A DNA stretch of 64,000 nucleotides from Chengkuizengella marina (GTDB lineage Bacteria; Bacillota; Bacilli; Paenibacillales; KCTC-33759). Both the position numbers and the translations under genes were made by a program. Positions 53,617 to 62,124 of the stretch are shown in pieces. How positions within the stretch are numbered: position 1 is the stretch's first letter; every line of letters starts with the position of its first letter. The notes beneath the pieces are model-generated. The model was not told where the DNA came from and made no database searches. It worked only from the letters and a program-made list of their open reading frames with translations. The DNA is taken from assembly GCF_009910845.1 (NCBI RefSeq), contig NZ_SIJB01000001.1, positions 62,001-126,000 on the forward strand, written 5' to 3'.

Positions 53617-53976
53617 TTTAAGGGCCCCTTGTTCATTTTATAATTTGAAGATGTCGAGGGGGTTAATCCCCCTAATGGGTAACAAAAGCCAAGGGGAAAA
53701 TCTTGCTGTCACATCATCCACAAACTCCTTTAATATCCTTCCTTACTGTTTTAAACAAATATCATAAAAGTAAACTCCGGTAATTGAAATCCCAACAGCA
53801 GAAACATTTTAAATTGAATACATTCTGATGTACAAACGAAACAGTCGCCCATTGTTCTATCAATATCGTTTTAATAGGGCTATGACTATTTTGATTAAAA
53901 ATAGTTATACGTACAAGCAAATATGGTTTTTTTTGTATACGATATATTGATTTTACATTAAGGAGGTGCGTTTAAT
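53617..53976 (+). other. 360-bp intergenic region before the spore-surface-like locus
   Basis: No open reading frame is convincing. There is a GGGGG-TTAAT-CCCCC hairpin near 53657-53671 without a T-run, and a CAAAAGCCAAGGGGAAAA stretch that does not match any RNA family I know. The promoter element for the first paralog is at 53897-53944. Confidence 0.4.
53897..53944 (+). promoter_or_regulatory. Repeated promoter element, copy 1 (SigK-like -10)
   Basis: A 25-base box starting AAAAATAGTTATACGTACAA (53897-53921) recurs with one difference at 54465. At 39 bases from the box start lies TATACGATA, an approximate SigK -10 (CATANNNTA). It is 33 bases ahead of the first paralog's start. Confidence 0.5.
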
Positions 53977-54459
53977 TTGACCGTACCTGTATTTTTTAGA
54001 CAAGAAGTCGAACCTATTATTCTTCCAGAAAGTGGAGAATTTGTAACATTGCTTAGATTACCTATTCCAGCGTGTTATAAACATTGTGTATTCAAAATTG
54101 ATACTTTTTTTGAATTGAATTTTTTAGTTCAGTCAGGAGAAACATTACAGCAAGGTGAACCTTTTAAGTTAGCTTTGAACTATCAATTGCTTGATGGGTT
54201 TGGGGAAAATTGTAATGAAATAACCCCTATTTTAGCTGAAACCATCTCTGGAGCTCCAGCAGGATTAGTTGTTGAAGGAGAAAATAAACAGTTATTTCAA
54301 TTTGAAAGCAATACATCACCTAATGCAACAGTTATTACAACCCCTTTAGTTAATGAGGCTGTTTATTTAGTAGCGAATATAAATGAAACTCAAGGTGGAG
54401 TTTTTGTACCTGCAGCACAGTTCAGGTCAATAAATGCTACAGTTCTTTCCACAGTATAA
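53977..54459 (+). CDS. Tandem paralog 1, probable spore-surface beta-rich protein
   Basis: A 160-residue protein without signal peptide or membrane helix. Shared blocks with the next two proteins: IPACYKHC, FKIDTFFELNFLV, YQLLDGFGENCNEITP, LAETISG, FESNTSPN, and a C-terminal VANINETQGGVFVPAAQFR. Predicted mostly beta strands, perhaps a jelly-roll-like sandwich. Two Cys positions (PACYK and GENCNE) are conserved in all three. TTG 53977 follows AAGGAGGTG. The SigK-like element upstream suggests mother-cell expression in late sporulation and a place on the coat or exosporium. The family is not recognised. Confidence 0.65.
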   Translation: MTVPVFFRQEVEPIILPESGEFVTLLRLPIPACYKHCVFKIDTFFELNFLVQSGETLQQGEPFKLALNYQLLDGFGENCNEITPILAETISGAPAGLVVEGENKQLFQFESNTSPNATVITTPLVNEAVYLVANINETQGGVFVPAAQFRSINATVLSTV

Positions 54460-54464
54460 TTATG

Positions 54465-54512
54465 AAAAATAGTTAAACGTACAAGCAAAATGCTTCCCAT
54501 CCTCATATAATA
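54465..54512 (+). promoter_or_regulatory. Repeated promoter element, copy 2 (SigK-like -10)
   Basis: The box AAAAATAGTTAAACGTACAA (and five more bases, 54465-54489) matches copy 1 with one difference. CATATAATA at 54504-54512 fits the SigK -10 and lies exactly 39 bases from the box start, as in copy 1. Confidence 0.6.
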
Positions 54513-54545
54513 CAATATCTTTTGTGAGGGAGGTGAATAATATAA

Positions 54546-55049
54546 ATGACACGTGTGTTTTTTGCTCAAACTGATGATCCACCCATTATATTACCAAGGG
54601 ACGGAGATGTGGTAACAGTATTGTCTTTGGATATTCCGAAATGTTACAAAAATAATTTATTAAAAATTGATGCTTTCTTTGAATTAAATTTTTTAGTAGG
54701 AGCAGAAGATAGTGATTTAACACTTCAACAAAATGTTCCCTTTATGGTTGATTTAGACTATCAACTTTTTGATGGTGTTGGAGATGGATGTATTGAGCTA
54801 ACTCCTAAATTAGCAGAAACGATTAGTGGAACAGCGATTCTTGCCTCAGAAAATGGGGAAGAACAGTTGGTAGATTTTGAAAGCAACACTACACCAAACC
54901 TTACGTTTGTAGCAGAAGGTTTAGTCAATCAAACTTTAACTTTGGTAGCAAATTTAAATAACATACAGGGTGGGGTAATTCTACCATTTGTAGTTTTTCG
55001 GGCAATGAACGTTACAGTTTTCCCTAATCAAAAACAAAAAGACCTTTAA
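54546..55049 (+). CDS. Tandem paralog 2, probable spore-surface beta-rich protein
   Basis: A 167-residue paralog of the flanking genes: IPKCYKNNLLKIDAFFELNF, YQLFDGVGDGCIELTP, LAETISGT, FESNTTPN and VANLNNIQGGVILPF. The N-terminal FFAQTDDPPIILP segment is shared with paralog 3. The C-terminus ends in a basic NQKQKDL tail the others lack. ATG 54546 follows GGGAGGTG. It has its own copy of the promoter element rather than simple read-through, so the duplication included the control region. Confidence 0.65.
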   Translation: MTRVFFAQTDDPPIILPRDGDVVTVLSLDIPKCYKNNLLKIDAFFELNFLVGAEDSDLTLQQNVPFMVDLDYQLFDGVGDGCIELTPKLAETISGTAILASENGEEQLVDFESNTTPNLTFVAEGLVNQTLTLVANLNNIQGGVILPFVVFRAMNVTVFPNQKQKDL

Positions 55050-55122
55050 GTTCATTCATAGTTGTCTGTAATGGCAATTATTTAAATAGATTTAAAACAA
55101 GATAAAGAAGGGAGGGTTAACT

Positions 55123-55605
55123 TTGTCTTCTAATATATTTTTTGCTCAAACAGGAGATCCACCTATTGAATTACCTGAAACAGGTGAAGAAAGAGTTCTA
55201 TTAAACTTACAAATCCCAAAATGTTTTAAACATAATTCTTTTAAAGTTGATAGTTTTTTTGAGCTTAATTTTTTATTGGGGCCTTCCACACCTCTACACG
55301 AACTTGAAGCCGGTCCTTTTAAAATAGCGCTAGAATATCAATTACTGGATGGGATAGGAGATAATTGCAATGAGGTTACTCCTAGATTAGCTGAAACAAT
55401 TAGCGGAACTGTGATAGCTGGGGTTGAAAATAAAAATATTGACCCTGTTCAATTTGAAAGTAATACAACACCGAACTTAACTGCTGTTTGTGAGGAATTG
55501 CAAGAATCGTTTTATTTGGTTGCTAGTGTCAGAGAAATTCAAGGTGCGGCATTTTTACCAACCGTTCAATTTCGCTCATTAAATGCTTATACTGTAAGGT
55601 TATGA
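55123..55605 (+). CDS. Tandem paralog 3, probable spore-surface beta-rich protein
   Basis: A 160-residue paralog: FFAQTGDPPIELP, IPKCFKHNSFKVDSFFELNF, YQLLDGIGDNCNEVTP, LAETISGT, FESNTTPN and ASVREIQGAAFLPTVQFRS. Both family Cys are kept and one extra lies in TAVCEEL. TTG 55123 follows AAGGGAGGG. The repeated promoter box found before the first two genes is not recognisable here, so it may be read from paralog 2 or use a different signal. Confidence 0.65.
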   Translation: MSSNIFFAQTGDPPIELPETGEERVLLNLQIPKCFKHNSFKVDSFFELNFLLGPSTPLHELEAGPFKIALEYQLLDGIGDNCNEVTPRLAETISGTVIAGVENKNIDPVQFESNTTPNLTAVCEELQESFYLVASVREIQGAAFLPTVQFRSLNAYTVRL

Positions 55606-55748
55606 GGTTATAATCTAGTTATAAAATTAAATTATTTTAGATATGTTAATTATTATATTTTTTGAAATGTTAGTATAAGAGCGGATTTTTGTAACAGAGA
55701 TAACAAGTTTGAATATACTGTTATTGTATGGAAGGAGGTTTTTATATA

Positions 55749-56042
55749 TTGGACTTAGAAATGAATGAAATTAGAATAGAAGAGATTATAGATGATGTTA
55801 ATGCTAATCTAGATGCAGAATTTTATAATATAGATTCAGCAAATGTAACTACAACGAGGATTTTAGCCTCTGCTCAACCTGATACAAATGCCTTTCTTGT
55901 AACTAAAACTGCACCAGAAAATATTATAAATACTATGGTAGCGTTTGGTGAATATTTGCTGACGGCCCCTTCTTTAGATACAAAACAAAGTGAAGAAGAT
56001 AGAAGACTAGTATCGGTGAGTTTAAAGGCTTTAGTAAAATGA
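55749..56042 (+). CDS. Small protein of unknown function
   Basis: A 97-residue acidic protein (MNEIRIEEIIDDVNANLDAE near the start; TAPENIINTMVAFGEYLLTAP and a basic end). No family is recognised, and there is no signal peptide. TTG 55749 is ten bases after AAGGAGG at 55732-55738, a strong site. Its stop overlaps the next start (ATGA), so the two small genes are likely co-translated, and they follow the three paralogs in the same direction. Confidence 0.6.
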   Translation: MDLEMNEIRIEEIIDDVNANLDAEFYNIDSANVTTTRILASAQPDTNAFLVTKTAPENIINTMVAFGEYLLTAPSLDTKQSEEDRRLVSVSLKALVK

Positions 56043-56359
56043 ATAAAAATGTTTTTCATATATTTCAAAAGTTAAATGCTAGTAAAGATGCATTTATTCA
56101 TAAACCAAACTTAAATGAAATCATCATTAAATTACCTTTAAAGGATTTTAAAATCAAATTATTTACTCCTTTGTTTGATATAGATAGCGAATCACCAGCT
56201 AAAATTAAAATTCTAGCTCTTTCTAAAAATAGATTTAAAGTTGAGATAAAAACTAGGGAATTTAAACTTATTACTTTAGTTCCTAACTTAATACTTGAAG
56301 TTTTTAACCCTAAGGGATATAGAATAATAAGAATCATTGCACCACCTGAAAGATTGTGA
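56039..56359 (+). CDS. Small basic protein of unknown function
   Basis: A 106-residue Lys/Ile/Phe-rich protein with alternating hydrophobic strands (NEIIIKLPLKDFKIKLF, AKIKILALSKNRFKVEIKTR, YRIIRIIAPPERL), predicted beta-rich. It is strongly basic while its coupled neighbour is acidic, so they could interact; this is inference. ATG 56039 overlaps the previous stop by four bases. The family is not recognised. Confidence 0.55.
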   Translation: MNKNVFHIFQKLNASKDAFIHKPNLNEIIIKLPLKDFKIKLFTPLFDIDSESPAKIKILALSKNRFKVEIKTREFKLITLVPNLILEVFNPKGYRIIRIIAPPERL

Positions 56360-56551
56360 AACAAAATTAAACAAGGATCAGAATCAGATTAACTCCTTCA
56401 ATGTGATTTACATTATCACTTATTTGATGATATGACTCTAATCTAACTTAAATCACACAAGAATCTTTTAGCTGCAAGAAATATAGAAACCAAAAGTTCA
56501 GGTGTAATAGGTGAATTAAAATTAACTATTGATCAATAATATAAAATAAAC

Positions 56552-56580
56552 AACCCTTACTCAAAAGAGTGAGGGTTTTT
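56552..56580 (+). terminator. Terminator after the spore-surface-like locus
   Basis: AACCCTTACTC pairs with GAGTGAGGGTT (one wobble), loop AAAA, then a T-run. The rest of the gene-free stretch 56360-56829 shows nothing else clear. Confidence 0.85.
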
Positions 56581-56829
56581 ATGATGAATCAACTTTGGGT
56601 ATAACATGACAAGACTTTATAAACTTTTTAAACACTTTTATATAAAATATGAAACCAATGTTACATTCATTCCGTATTCCATATGGAATCACTACGAAAG
56701 CAATGTATTTTTATGTAACATTGATTATTATCAAAGGTTATATGTACAACGTATACAATAGTATGTTTTTTATTGTATAAGGAATACTATCCAGAAGCTT
56801 TTGAACTTTGTAAAAAAGGGGAGAAAAAA

Positions 56830-57963
56830 GTGCTTATTATTGAATTAGCAGCTATATTGTTATTTTCTAAAATTGCTGGAGATATAAGCGTAAGATTAGG
56901 GCAACCAGCAGTATTAGGTAAATTATTGATTGGTATTGTATTAGGTCCAACTGTGTTGGGTATTGTTACAAATACAGAAGTATTAGAAGAAATCAGTCAA
57001 ATTGGTGTTATATTGTTAATGTTTATTGCAGGGCTTGAAACGGATGTACAAGAATTTAAAAAAACGGCAAAAGCCTCTACATATGTAGGAATATTAGGGA
57101 TTGTTATCCCACTGACTGCAGGTTTTCTTGCAGGAACTTATTTAGAATTACCAATATTGGAAGCTGTTTTCCTTGGATTATTGCTTTCTGCAACGAGTGT
57201 AAGTATCTCCGTTCAAGCATTAAAAGAAATGGGGAAGTTAAAATCAAAAGAAGGTACTACGATTTTAGGAGCAGCGGTAATTGACGATATTCTTGTAATT
57301 ATTTCTTTAGCATTTCTAATGAGTTTGGCTGGTGGAGATGTTCAATTAGGAGAAGTGATTATAAAGAAAGTGATTTTCTTTATAGTAGCTATTGGTTTGG
57401 CCTGGAAAGTAGTACCATGGGTGTTGAAAAAATTTGCTCCACTAAAGGTGAGCGAAGCTGTTATATCTGCAGGATTAATTATTTGTTTTAGTTACGCCTT
57501 TCTTGCTGAATATGCGGGGGTAGCTGGCATTATAGGTGCTTATATCGCAGGTGTTGCAATCAGTTTAACAAAATATAAACATGAAGTATTTGATAAAGTA
57601 GAAACGATTAGTTATTCCATTTTCGTGCCCGTATTTTTTACATCCATAGGTGTTACGATTGAGTTTATAGGAATAGGAGATCAGATTTGGCTAATTGTTA
57701 TTCTCAGTATCATTGCAATCTTAACTAAATTGCTTGGCTCAGCAGTAGGAGCAAAATTTGCTGGTTTTAATTGGAGAAGTTCATTTGGAATTGGATCAGG
57801 AATGGTTTCAAGAGGAGAAGTGGCTTTAATTATAGCGGCAATAGGGTTAGAAGCGGCTTTATTAACTGAGAAGTTATTTGCAGTTATTGTAGTAGTGGTT
57901 TTAATTACAACTATTATAACACCTCCTATGTTAAAATTGTTCTTTCAAAAAAAACATGTGTAA
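56830..57963 (+). CDS. Monovalent cation:proton antiporter (CPA2, GerN/NapA-like)
   Basis: A 377-residue membrane protein with about 12-13 hydrophobic helices and no C-terminal TrkA domain. The ion-site motif is ILGAAVIDDILVIISLAF with the Asp-Asp pair; LLLSATSVSISVQALKEMGKL and GMVSRGEVALIIA match the GerN/NapA/KefB group. It exchanges Na+ or K+ for protons; GerN of B. cereus acts in germination, but no such role can be read here. I take GTG 56830 as start since AAAAAGGGGAG is spaced correctly and the first helix starts at once. Confidence 0.88.
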   Translation: MLIIELAAILLFSKIAGDISVRLGQPAVLGKLLIGIVLGPTVLGIVTNTEVLEEISQIGVILLMFIAGLETDVQEFKKTAKASTYVGILGIVIPLTAGFLAGTYLELPILEAVFLGLLLSATSVSISVQALKEMGKLKSKEGTTILGAAVIDDILVIISLAFLMSLAGGDVQLGEVIIKKVIFFIVAIGLAWKVVPWVLKKFAPLKVSEAVISAGLIICFSYAFLAEYAGVAGIIGAYIAGVAISLTKYKHEVFDKVETISYSIFVPVFFTSIGVTIEFIGIGDQIWLIVILSIIAILTKLLGSAVGAKFAGFNWRSSFGIGSGMVSRGEVALIIAAIGLEAALLTEKLFAVIVVVVLITTIITPPMLKLFFQKKHV

Positions 57964-57967
57964 ATAA

Positions 57968-57999
57968 GTGTTGTGAAAAATTTCAATACAACAATTTTT
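57968..57999 (+). terminator. Weak hairpin after the antiporter gene
   Basis: TGTTGT pairs with ACAACA around a 14-base loop, followed by AATTTTT. Confidence 0.45.
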
Positions 58000-58013
58000 A
58001 TAAATTATATGTA

Positions 58014-58043
58014 TTGACAAAACTTAAAATTGTAAGATATGAT
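58014..58043 (+). promoter_or_regulatory. SigA promoter of the GNAT gene
   Basis: TTGACA (58014-58019), 18-base spacer, TATGAT (58038-58043), 65 bases before the ATG. Confidence 0.65.
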
Positions 58044-58107
58044 GCATTATATCAAAAATTATTGATTTATTAGTTTTGGAAATCGTGTTTTGAAAGGAGA
58101 TTTACAC

Positions 58108-58593
58108 ATGAAAGCAAGATTAGCTGAATTAACAGATCTAATATCTATATTAAACATATACAATCAGGGGATTGAAGATCGTATTGCAACCCTTGAAACA
58201 GAAGTCAAAAATATGGAGTATATAAACAATTGGTTTAAAAACCGAGAAGAAAAATATGTAGTATTAGTACTAGAAAAGAATGAACAGATTCTTGGTTGGG
58301 CATCAATTAACCCATATAATAATAGGTGTGTATATAATGGAGTAGGGGAGATCGCAATATATATTGAGCGTGCATATCGTGGAAAGGGCATTGGGAAAAT
58401 ACTATTAACAGAGCTAGAATTGAAGGCAAAACAATTTGATTTTTATAAACTATTGCTTTTTACATTTCCTTTCAACAAACTAGGTCAAAGTCTTTATTCA
58501 AAAATGGGATATAGAGAAGTTGGTATTTTTAAAAAACAAGGACTATTAGATGGGAAGTTTGTTGATGTGAAGGCAATGGAGAAATTACTATAA
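58108..58593 (+). CDS. GNAT family N-acetyltransferase (phosphinothricin acetyltransferase-like)
   Basis: A 161-residue GNAT protein resembling the PAT group: the opening TDLISILNIYNQGIEDRIATL with a Glu-Thr strand, a NWFKNREEKYVVLVLE strand, GWASINPY, the acetyl-CoA loop AYRGKGIGKILLTEL and the C-terminal YSKMGYREVGIFKKQG. PAT-type enzymes acetylate amino acid analogues or amino acids, but actual substrates vary. ATG 58108 follows GAAAGGAG; an in-frame codon at 58090 lacks a site. A 240-base gene-free stretch follows. Confidence 0.85.
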   Translation: MKARLAELTDLISILNIYNQGIEDRIATLETEVKNMEYINNWFKNREEKYVVLVLEKNEQILGWASINPYNNRCVYNGVGEIAIYIERAYRGKGIGKILLTELELKAKQFDFYKLLLFTFPFNKLGQSLYSKMGYREVGIFKKQGLLDGKFVDVKAMEKLL

Positions 58594-58834
58594 ATTTATA
58601 ATTTTTCATATTAAAATAATAATTCTATTTAGCTAAAGTTAGATAGGTGGAACTTATAAAGATGATTGGAAATGATTGTGTTATACTTGATGAAGTAAAA
58701 TGAGAATCTCAATCAGCAGCTTATTCCACTTTTAATAAATATTTAAACTACATAATAAAATAGTAAAGGCATAAATAGTTTTCAATTATAAGATGGATAG
58801 GTTAATAAATAAAACTGACTTAGGGGGGGTATAC

Positions 58835-59161
58835 ATGAGTGGAATCGCCAAAACACCTCATCCGCCATATTATGCAGTAATCTTTTCTTCCCAGCGAACA
58901 GTTGGTGACAATGGTTATAATAAAATGGCAGACAAAATGGTAGAATTAGCATCTCAACAACAGGGGTTTTTAGGTGTAGAAAGTGCACGTGATGAGGGTT
59001 TGGGCATCACCGTATCCTATTGGGATTCTTTAGATGCAATTCAATTATGGAAGGAAAACTCGGCACACAAAATAGCACAAGATAAAGGTAAAACAGATTG
59101 GTATAAAAATTTCTCACTAAGGGTTTGTAAGGTAGAGAGAGATAAATATTTCGAAATGTAG
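58835..59161 (+). CDS. Antibiotic biosynthesis monooxygenase-like protein
   Basis: A 108-residue dimeric alpha/beta-barrel (ABM/YqjZ-like) protein: YYAVIFSSQRT, QQQGFLGVESARDEGLGITVSYWDS, AIQLWKENSAHKIAQDKGK, WYKNFSLRVCKVER. Members include quinone and haem-degrading monooxygenases and many of unknown role; the Trp-x5-His pattern of the family is visible in LWKENSAH. ATG 58835 follows TAGGGGGGG. No neighbouring biosynthetic genes support a role in antibiotic synthesis. Confidence 0.8.
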   Translation: MSGIAKTPHPPYYAVIFSSQRTVGDNGYNKMADKMVELASQQQGFLGVESARDEGLGITVSYWDSLDAIQLWKENSAHKIAQDKGKTDWYKNFSLRVCKVERDKYFEM

Positions 59162-59369
59162 AATTTTCAATTATAATAATGAAAACAGGGTTTTAAAAAT
59201 CAACAATAGTTTGTATATGTATCGTAATCTCATATTTTACGAAATAATCATGTTCAAATTTATCCGGAATAATCTTTTTTACAAACCATATCTTATTTAT
59301 GTAATCTGCTATAAAGTTAGTCATTTTCTTACAAGAAGTTTATGAGGATATCTAAGGAGGTCAAATGAA

Positions 59370-60062
59370 ATGAAGCAAATACACTCTTCTTTTCAAGATG
59401 CAGTTAAGAACATTCAAGATGGTTCAACACTAATGGTAGGTGGATTTGGATTAGTTGGGATTCCTGAAAATTTATTATTAGCTTTAGTTGAAACAGGAGT
59501 GAAAGATCTAACCATAATATCTAACAATTGTGGTGTTGATGATTGGGGATTAGGACTGCTTTTGAAAAATAAACAGATTAAAAAAATGGTAGGTTCATAC
59601 GTGGGAGAAAACAAAGAATTTGAACGCCAAGTATTAGCTGGAGAAATAGAAATTGAACTTATTCCTCAGGGTACGTTAGCGGAACGAATTCGTGCAGGTG
59701 GAGCAGGGATTCCAGCTTTTTATACACCAGCTGGAGTTGGGACATCTATAGCTGAAAGTAAGGAAATAAAAGAATTTGATGGAAAAGAATATTTGTTAGA
59801 GACCGCTTTAACCGCAGACTACAGTTTAATTAGAGCCATAAAAGGTGATAAAATGGGGAACTTAGTTTATAATAAAACGGCTAGAAACTTTAATCCCATG
59901 ATCGCTGCAGCAGGTAAAATAACCATTGCTGAAGTAGAAGAATTAGTAGAAATAGGACAAATTGAATCTGATCAAATTCACACACCGGGTGTTTATGTGC
60001 AAAATATAATTGTGGGTCATCAAGAAAAACGGATTGAAAGAAAAACGATTAAACAAATATAA
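59370..60062 (+). CDS. scoA: 3-oxoacid (acetoacetate/succinyl-CoA) CoA-transferase subunit A
   Basis: A 230-residue CoA-transferase family I subunit. DGSTLMVGGFGLVGIPENL near residue 16-35, ISNNCGVDDWGLG, LIPQGTLAERIRAGGAGIPAFYTPAG and FNPMIAAAGKITIAEVEE match ScoA/AtoD. With ScoB it moves CoA between succinyl-CoA or acetyl-CoA and acetoacetate. ATG 59370 follows AAGGAGGT; the ScoB gene follows after 13 bases. With the thiolase downstream it interconverts acetoacetate and acetyl-CoA. Specificity for succinyl-CoA is assumed from family resemblance. Confidence 0.93.
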   Translation: MKQIHSSFQDAVKNIQDGSTLMVGGFGLVGIPENLLLALVETGVKDLTIISNNCGVDDWGLGLLLKNKQIKKMVGSYVGENKEFERQVLAGEIEIELIPQGTLAERIRAGGAGIPAFYTPAGVGTSIAESKEIKEFDGKEYLLETALTADYSLIRAIKGDKMGNLVYNKTARNFNPMIAAAGKITIAEVEELVEIGQIESDQIHTPGVYVQNIIVGHQEKRIERKTIKQI

Positions 60063-60075
60063 AGGAGAGAAGAAC

Positions 60076-60735
60076 ATGTCTGATAAACATCTTATTCGTG
60101 AGACCATTGCGAGAAGAGCAGAGCAAGAAATTGAAAGCGGTTTCTATGTAAACTTAGGAATTGGTATGCCTACTTTGGTTGCAAATTATTTGCAAAAAGA
60201 TAAGCAGGTTGTTCTTCAATCCGAAAACGGATTATTGGGAATTGGTCCGTTTCCAACCGAAGATGAACTTGATCCTGATCTTATCAACGCTGGAAAAGAA
60301 ACGGTAACAGCAATTCAAGGTGCTGCTTTTTTTGATAGTGCGGAATCTTTCGGAATGATTCGAGGCGGACATATTGATATCGCTATTCTTGGGGGTATGG
60401 AGGTCTCTAAAAATGGAGATTTAGCAAACTGGATGATTCCTGGAAAGATGATTAAAGGAATGGGAGGAGCAATGGACTTAATTCATGGTGCAAAAAGAAT
60501 CATTGTGATTATGGAGCATCTTAGTAAAAATGGCAAACATAAAATTGTAAATAAATGTGCTCTCCCCCTTACAGGTAAAGGTGTAGTGGATAGAATCATT
60601 ACAGAGCGTGCAGTACTTGATGTGACGGATAATGGATTAAAACTTGTAGAAATTTTAGATGGTAGTACTATATCTGAGATCCAGGCTGCAACAGAACCTA
60701 ATTTAATCATAGAGGAAACTTTACTTAATCAATAA
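60076..60735 (+). CDS. scoB: 3-oxoacid CoA-transferase subunit B
   Basis: A 219-residue partner. The active-site Glu is in QSENGLLGIGPFP near residue 50; GFYVNLGIGMPTLVANY precedes it and IRGGHIDIAILGGMEVS, GAMDLIHGAKRIIVIMEH and ALPLTGKGVVDRIITE follow. The Glu forms the covalent CoA thioester. ATG 60076 follows AAAGGAGAG 13 bases after scoA; an in-frame codon at 60010 inside scoA has no site. The thiolase gene begins 27 bases downstream. Confidence 0.93.
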   Translation: MSDKHLIRETIARRAEQEIESGFYVNLGIGMPTLVANYLQKDKQVVLQSENGLLGIGPFPTEDELDPDLINAGKETVTAIQGAAFFDSAESFGMIRGGHIDIAILGGMEVSKNGDLANWMIPGKMIKGMGGAMDLIHGAKRIIVIMEHLSKNGKHKIVNKCALPLTGKGVVDRIITERAVLDVTDNGLKLVEILDGSTISEIQAATEPNLIIEETLLNQ

Positions 60736-60762
60736 GCTATCATAACCTTTGGGAGGAGAAAT

Positions 60763-61941
60763 ATGAGAAATGTAGTCATTGTTTCAGCTGTACGAACACC
60801 TATTGGAACATTTGGGGGTGCATTTAAAGATCTGAGTCCTATAGATTTAGTAGTACCTGTATTACAGGAAGCGGTTAAAAGAAGCAACCTTGATAAGGAA
60901 GATGTAAATGAAATTATTTTAGGTCATTGTATTCAAAGAACCGATATGCCCAATATTGCTAGAACTGCTAGTTTAATAGCAGGATTTCCAGACACAACTA
61001 CGGGTTATACCATCCAACGTCAATGCTCATCTGGAATGCAAGCTATCATTTCGGCTGCTTTACAAATTCAAACTGGGTTATCAGATACTGTTGTCGCTGG
61101 TGGAGTAGAAGCAATGAGCTCAAGTCCATATGTACTCCATGAACATAGATGGGGGAAAAGATTACAACATGGGCAAATATCAGATAGTGTTTGGGAAATA
61201 TTAGAGGACCCTATTCATCATATTATGATGGGTGAAACAGCAGAAAATTTAGCAGATTTGCATAACATAACACGTGAAGAACAAGATGAAATATCATTGC
61301 TCAGTCATCAAAGAGCACTACATGCAATAAATAATGGGTATTTTGATTCGCAGATTATACCTATTAAGGTCAAGAGTCGAAAACGTGAAACGATAGTTTC
61401 AAAAGATGAGCACCCTCGTGAAGGTATTACGATAGAAAATCTAATGAAATTAAAACCAGCTTTTCGTGATAATGGAACCGTAACCGCAGGTAATTCGTCA
61501 GGATTAAATGATGGAGCAGCGGCTCTCGTACTAATGGATGAAGAACTCGCTTCAGAAAGAGGATTAACTCCACTAGCAAGAGTTGTTGGGTTTCAAATAG
61601 CTGGAGTAGATCCAAAACTGATGGGTCGTGGACCAGTACCTGCAATTCAGAAAGGCTTAGCAAAAGTAGATTGGTCTTTAGAGGAAGCAGATCTCATTGA
61701 AATTAACGAAGCATTTGCAGCTCAATATCTAACTGTTGAAAAAGAACTAGGATTAGATCGAAATAGAACAAATGTAAATGGCAGTGGTATTAGTTTAGGA
61801 CATCCTATTGGTTGTACCGGTGCAAGAATCGTTACAAGTCTTGTACATGAATTAAAAAGGCGAGAATTGAAAAAAGGGATTGCCTCCCTTTGTGTAGGTG
61901 GAGGAATGGGGGCTTCTTTATTTTTAGAAATAAATGATTAA
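60763..61941 (+). CDS. Acetyl-CoA C-acetyltransferase (thiolase)
   Basis: A 392-residue type II thiolase. The nucleophilic Cys is in [11 protein letters not shown] near residue 87, [11 protein letters not shown] follows, NEAFAAQ carries the Asn-Glu motif, [12 protein letters not shown] the His, and [10 protein letters not shown] the second Cys. It condenses two acetyl-CoA to acetoacetyl-CoA or the reverse. As the third gene of the scoAB operon it is best viewed as the acetoacetate utilisation or production step. A clean terminator at 61958 ends the operon. atoB/mmgA-type names are possible; I do not fix one. Confidence 0.93.
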   Translation: MRNVVIVSAVRTPIGTFGGAFKDLSPIDLVVPVLQEAVKRSNLDKEDVNEIILGHCIQRTDMPNIARTASLIAGFPDTTTGYTIQRQCSSGMQAIISAALQIQTGLSDTVVAGGVEAMSSSPYVLHEHRWGKRLQHGQISDSVWEILEDPIHHIMMGETAENLADLHNITREEQDEISLLSHQRALHAINNGYFDSQIIPIKVKSRKRETIVSKDEHPREGITIENLMKLKPAFRDNGTVTAGNSSGLNDGAAALVLMDEELASERGLTPLARVVGFQIAGVDPKLMGRGPVPAIQKGLAKVDWSLEEADLIEINEAFAAQYLTVEKELGLDRNRTNVNGSGISLGHPIGCTGARIVTSLVHELKRRELKKGIASLCVGGGMGASLFLEIND

Positions 61942-61957
61942 AGATAAGAGGAGTACT

Positions 61958-61990
61958 AAAACCAGGAAATTTTATTTCCTGGTTTTTCTT
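61958..61990 (+). terminator. Terminator of the scoAB-thiolase operon
   Basis: AAACCAGGAAAT pairs perfectly with ATTTCCTGGTTT, loop TTT, then T-rich tail. Confidence 0.92.
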
Positions 61991-62124
61991 TTCTCAGAAT
62001 CATTTCAAATAAATATTCAAAAAACAAAAATATATATCATATAAGTAATAGAAATTTTATGTGTACATCAGTAAAGTATATGAGTGATATAATAGATGAA
62101 AATACGATTCCAAGGTGATATATT

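Noticed and set aside
53977-55605. Assignment of the paralogs to ExsF/BxpB or DUF3992 endospore appendage pilins
   Set aside because: They lack the BxpB glycine/serine pattern and the N-terminal Cys-Cys connector of appendage pilins.
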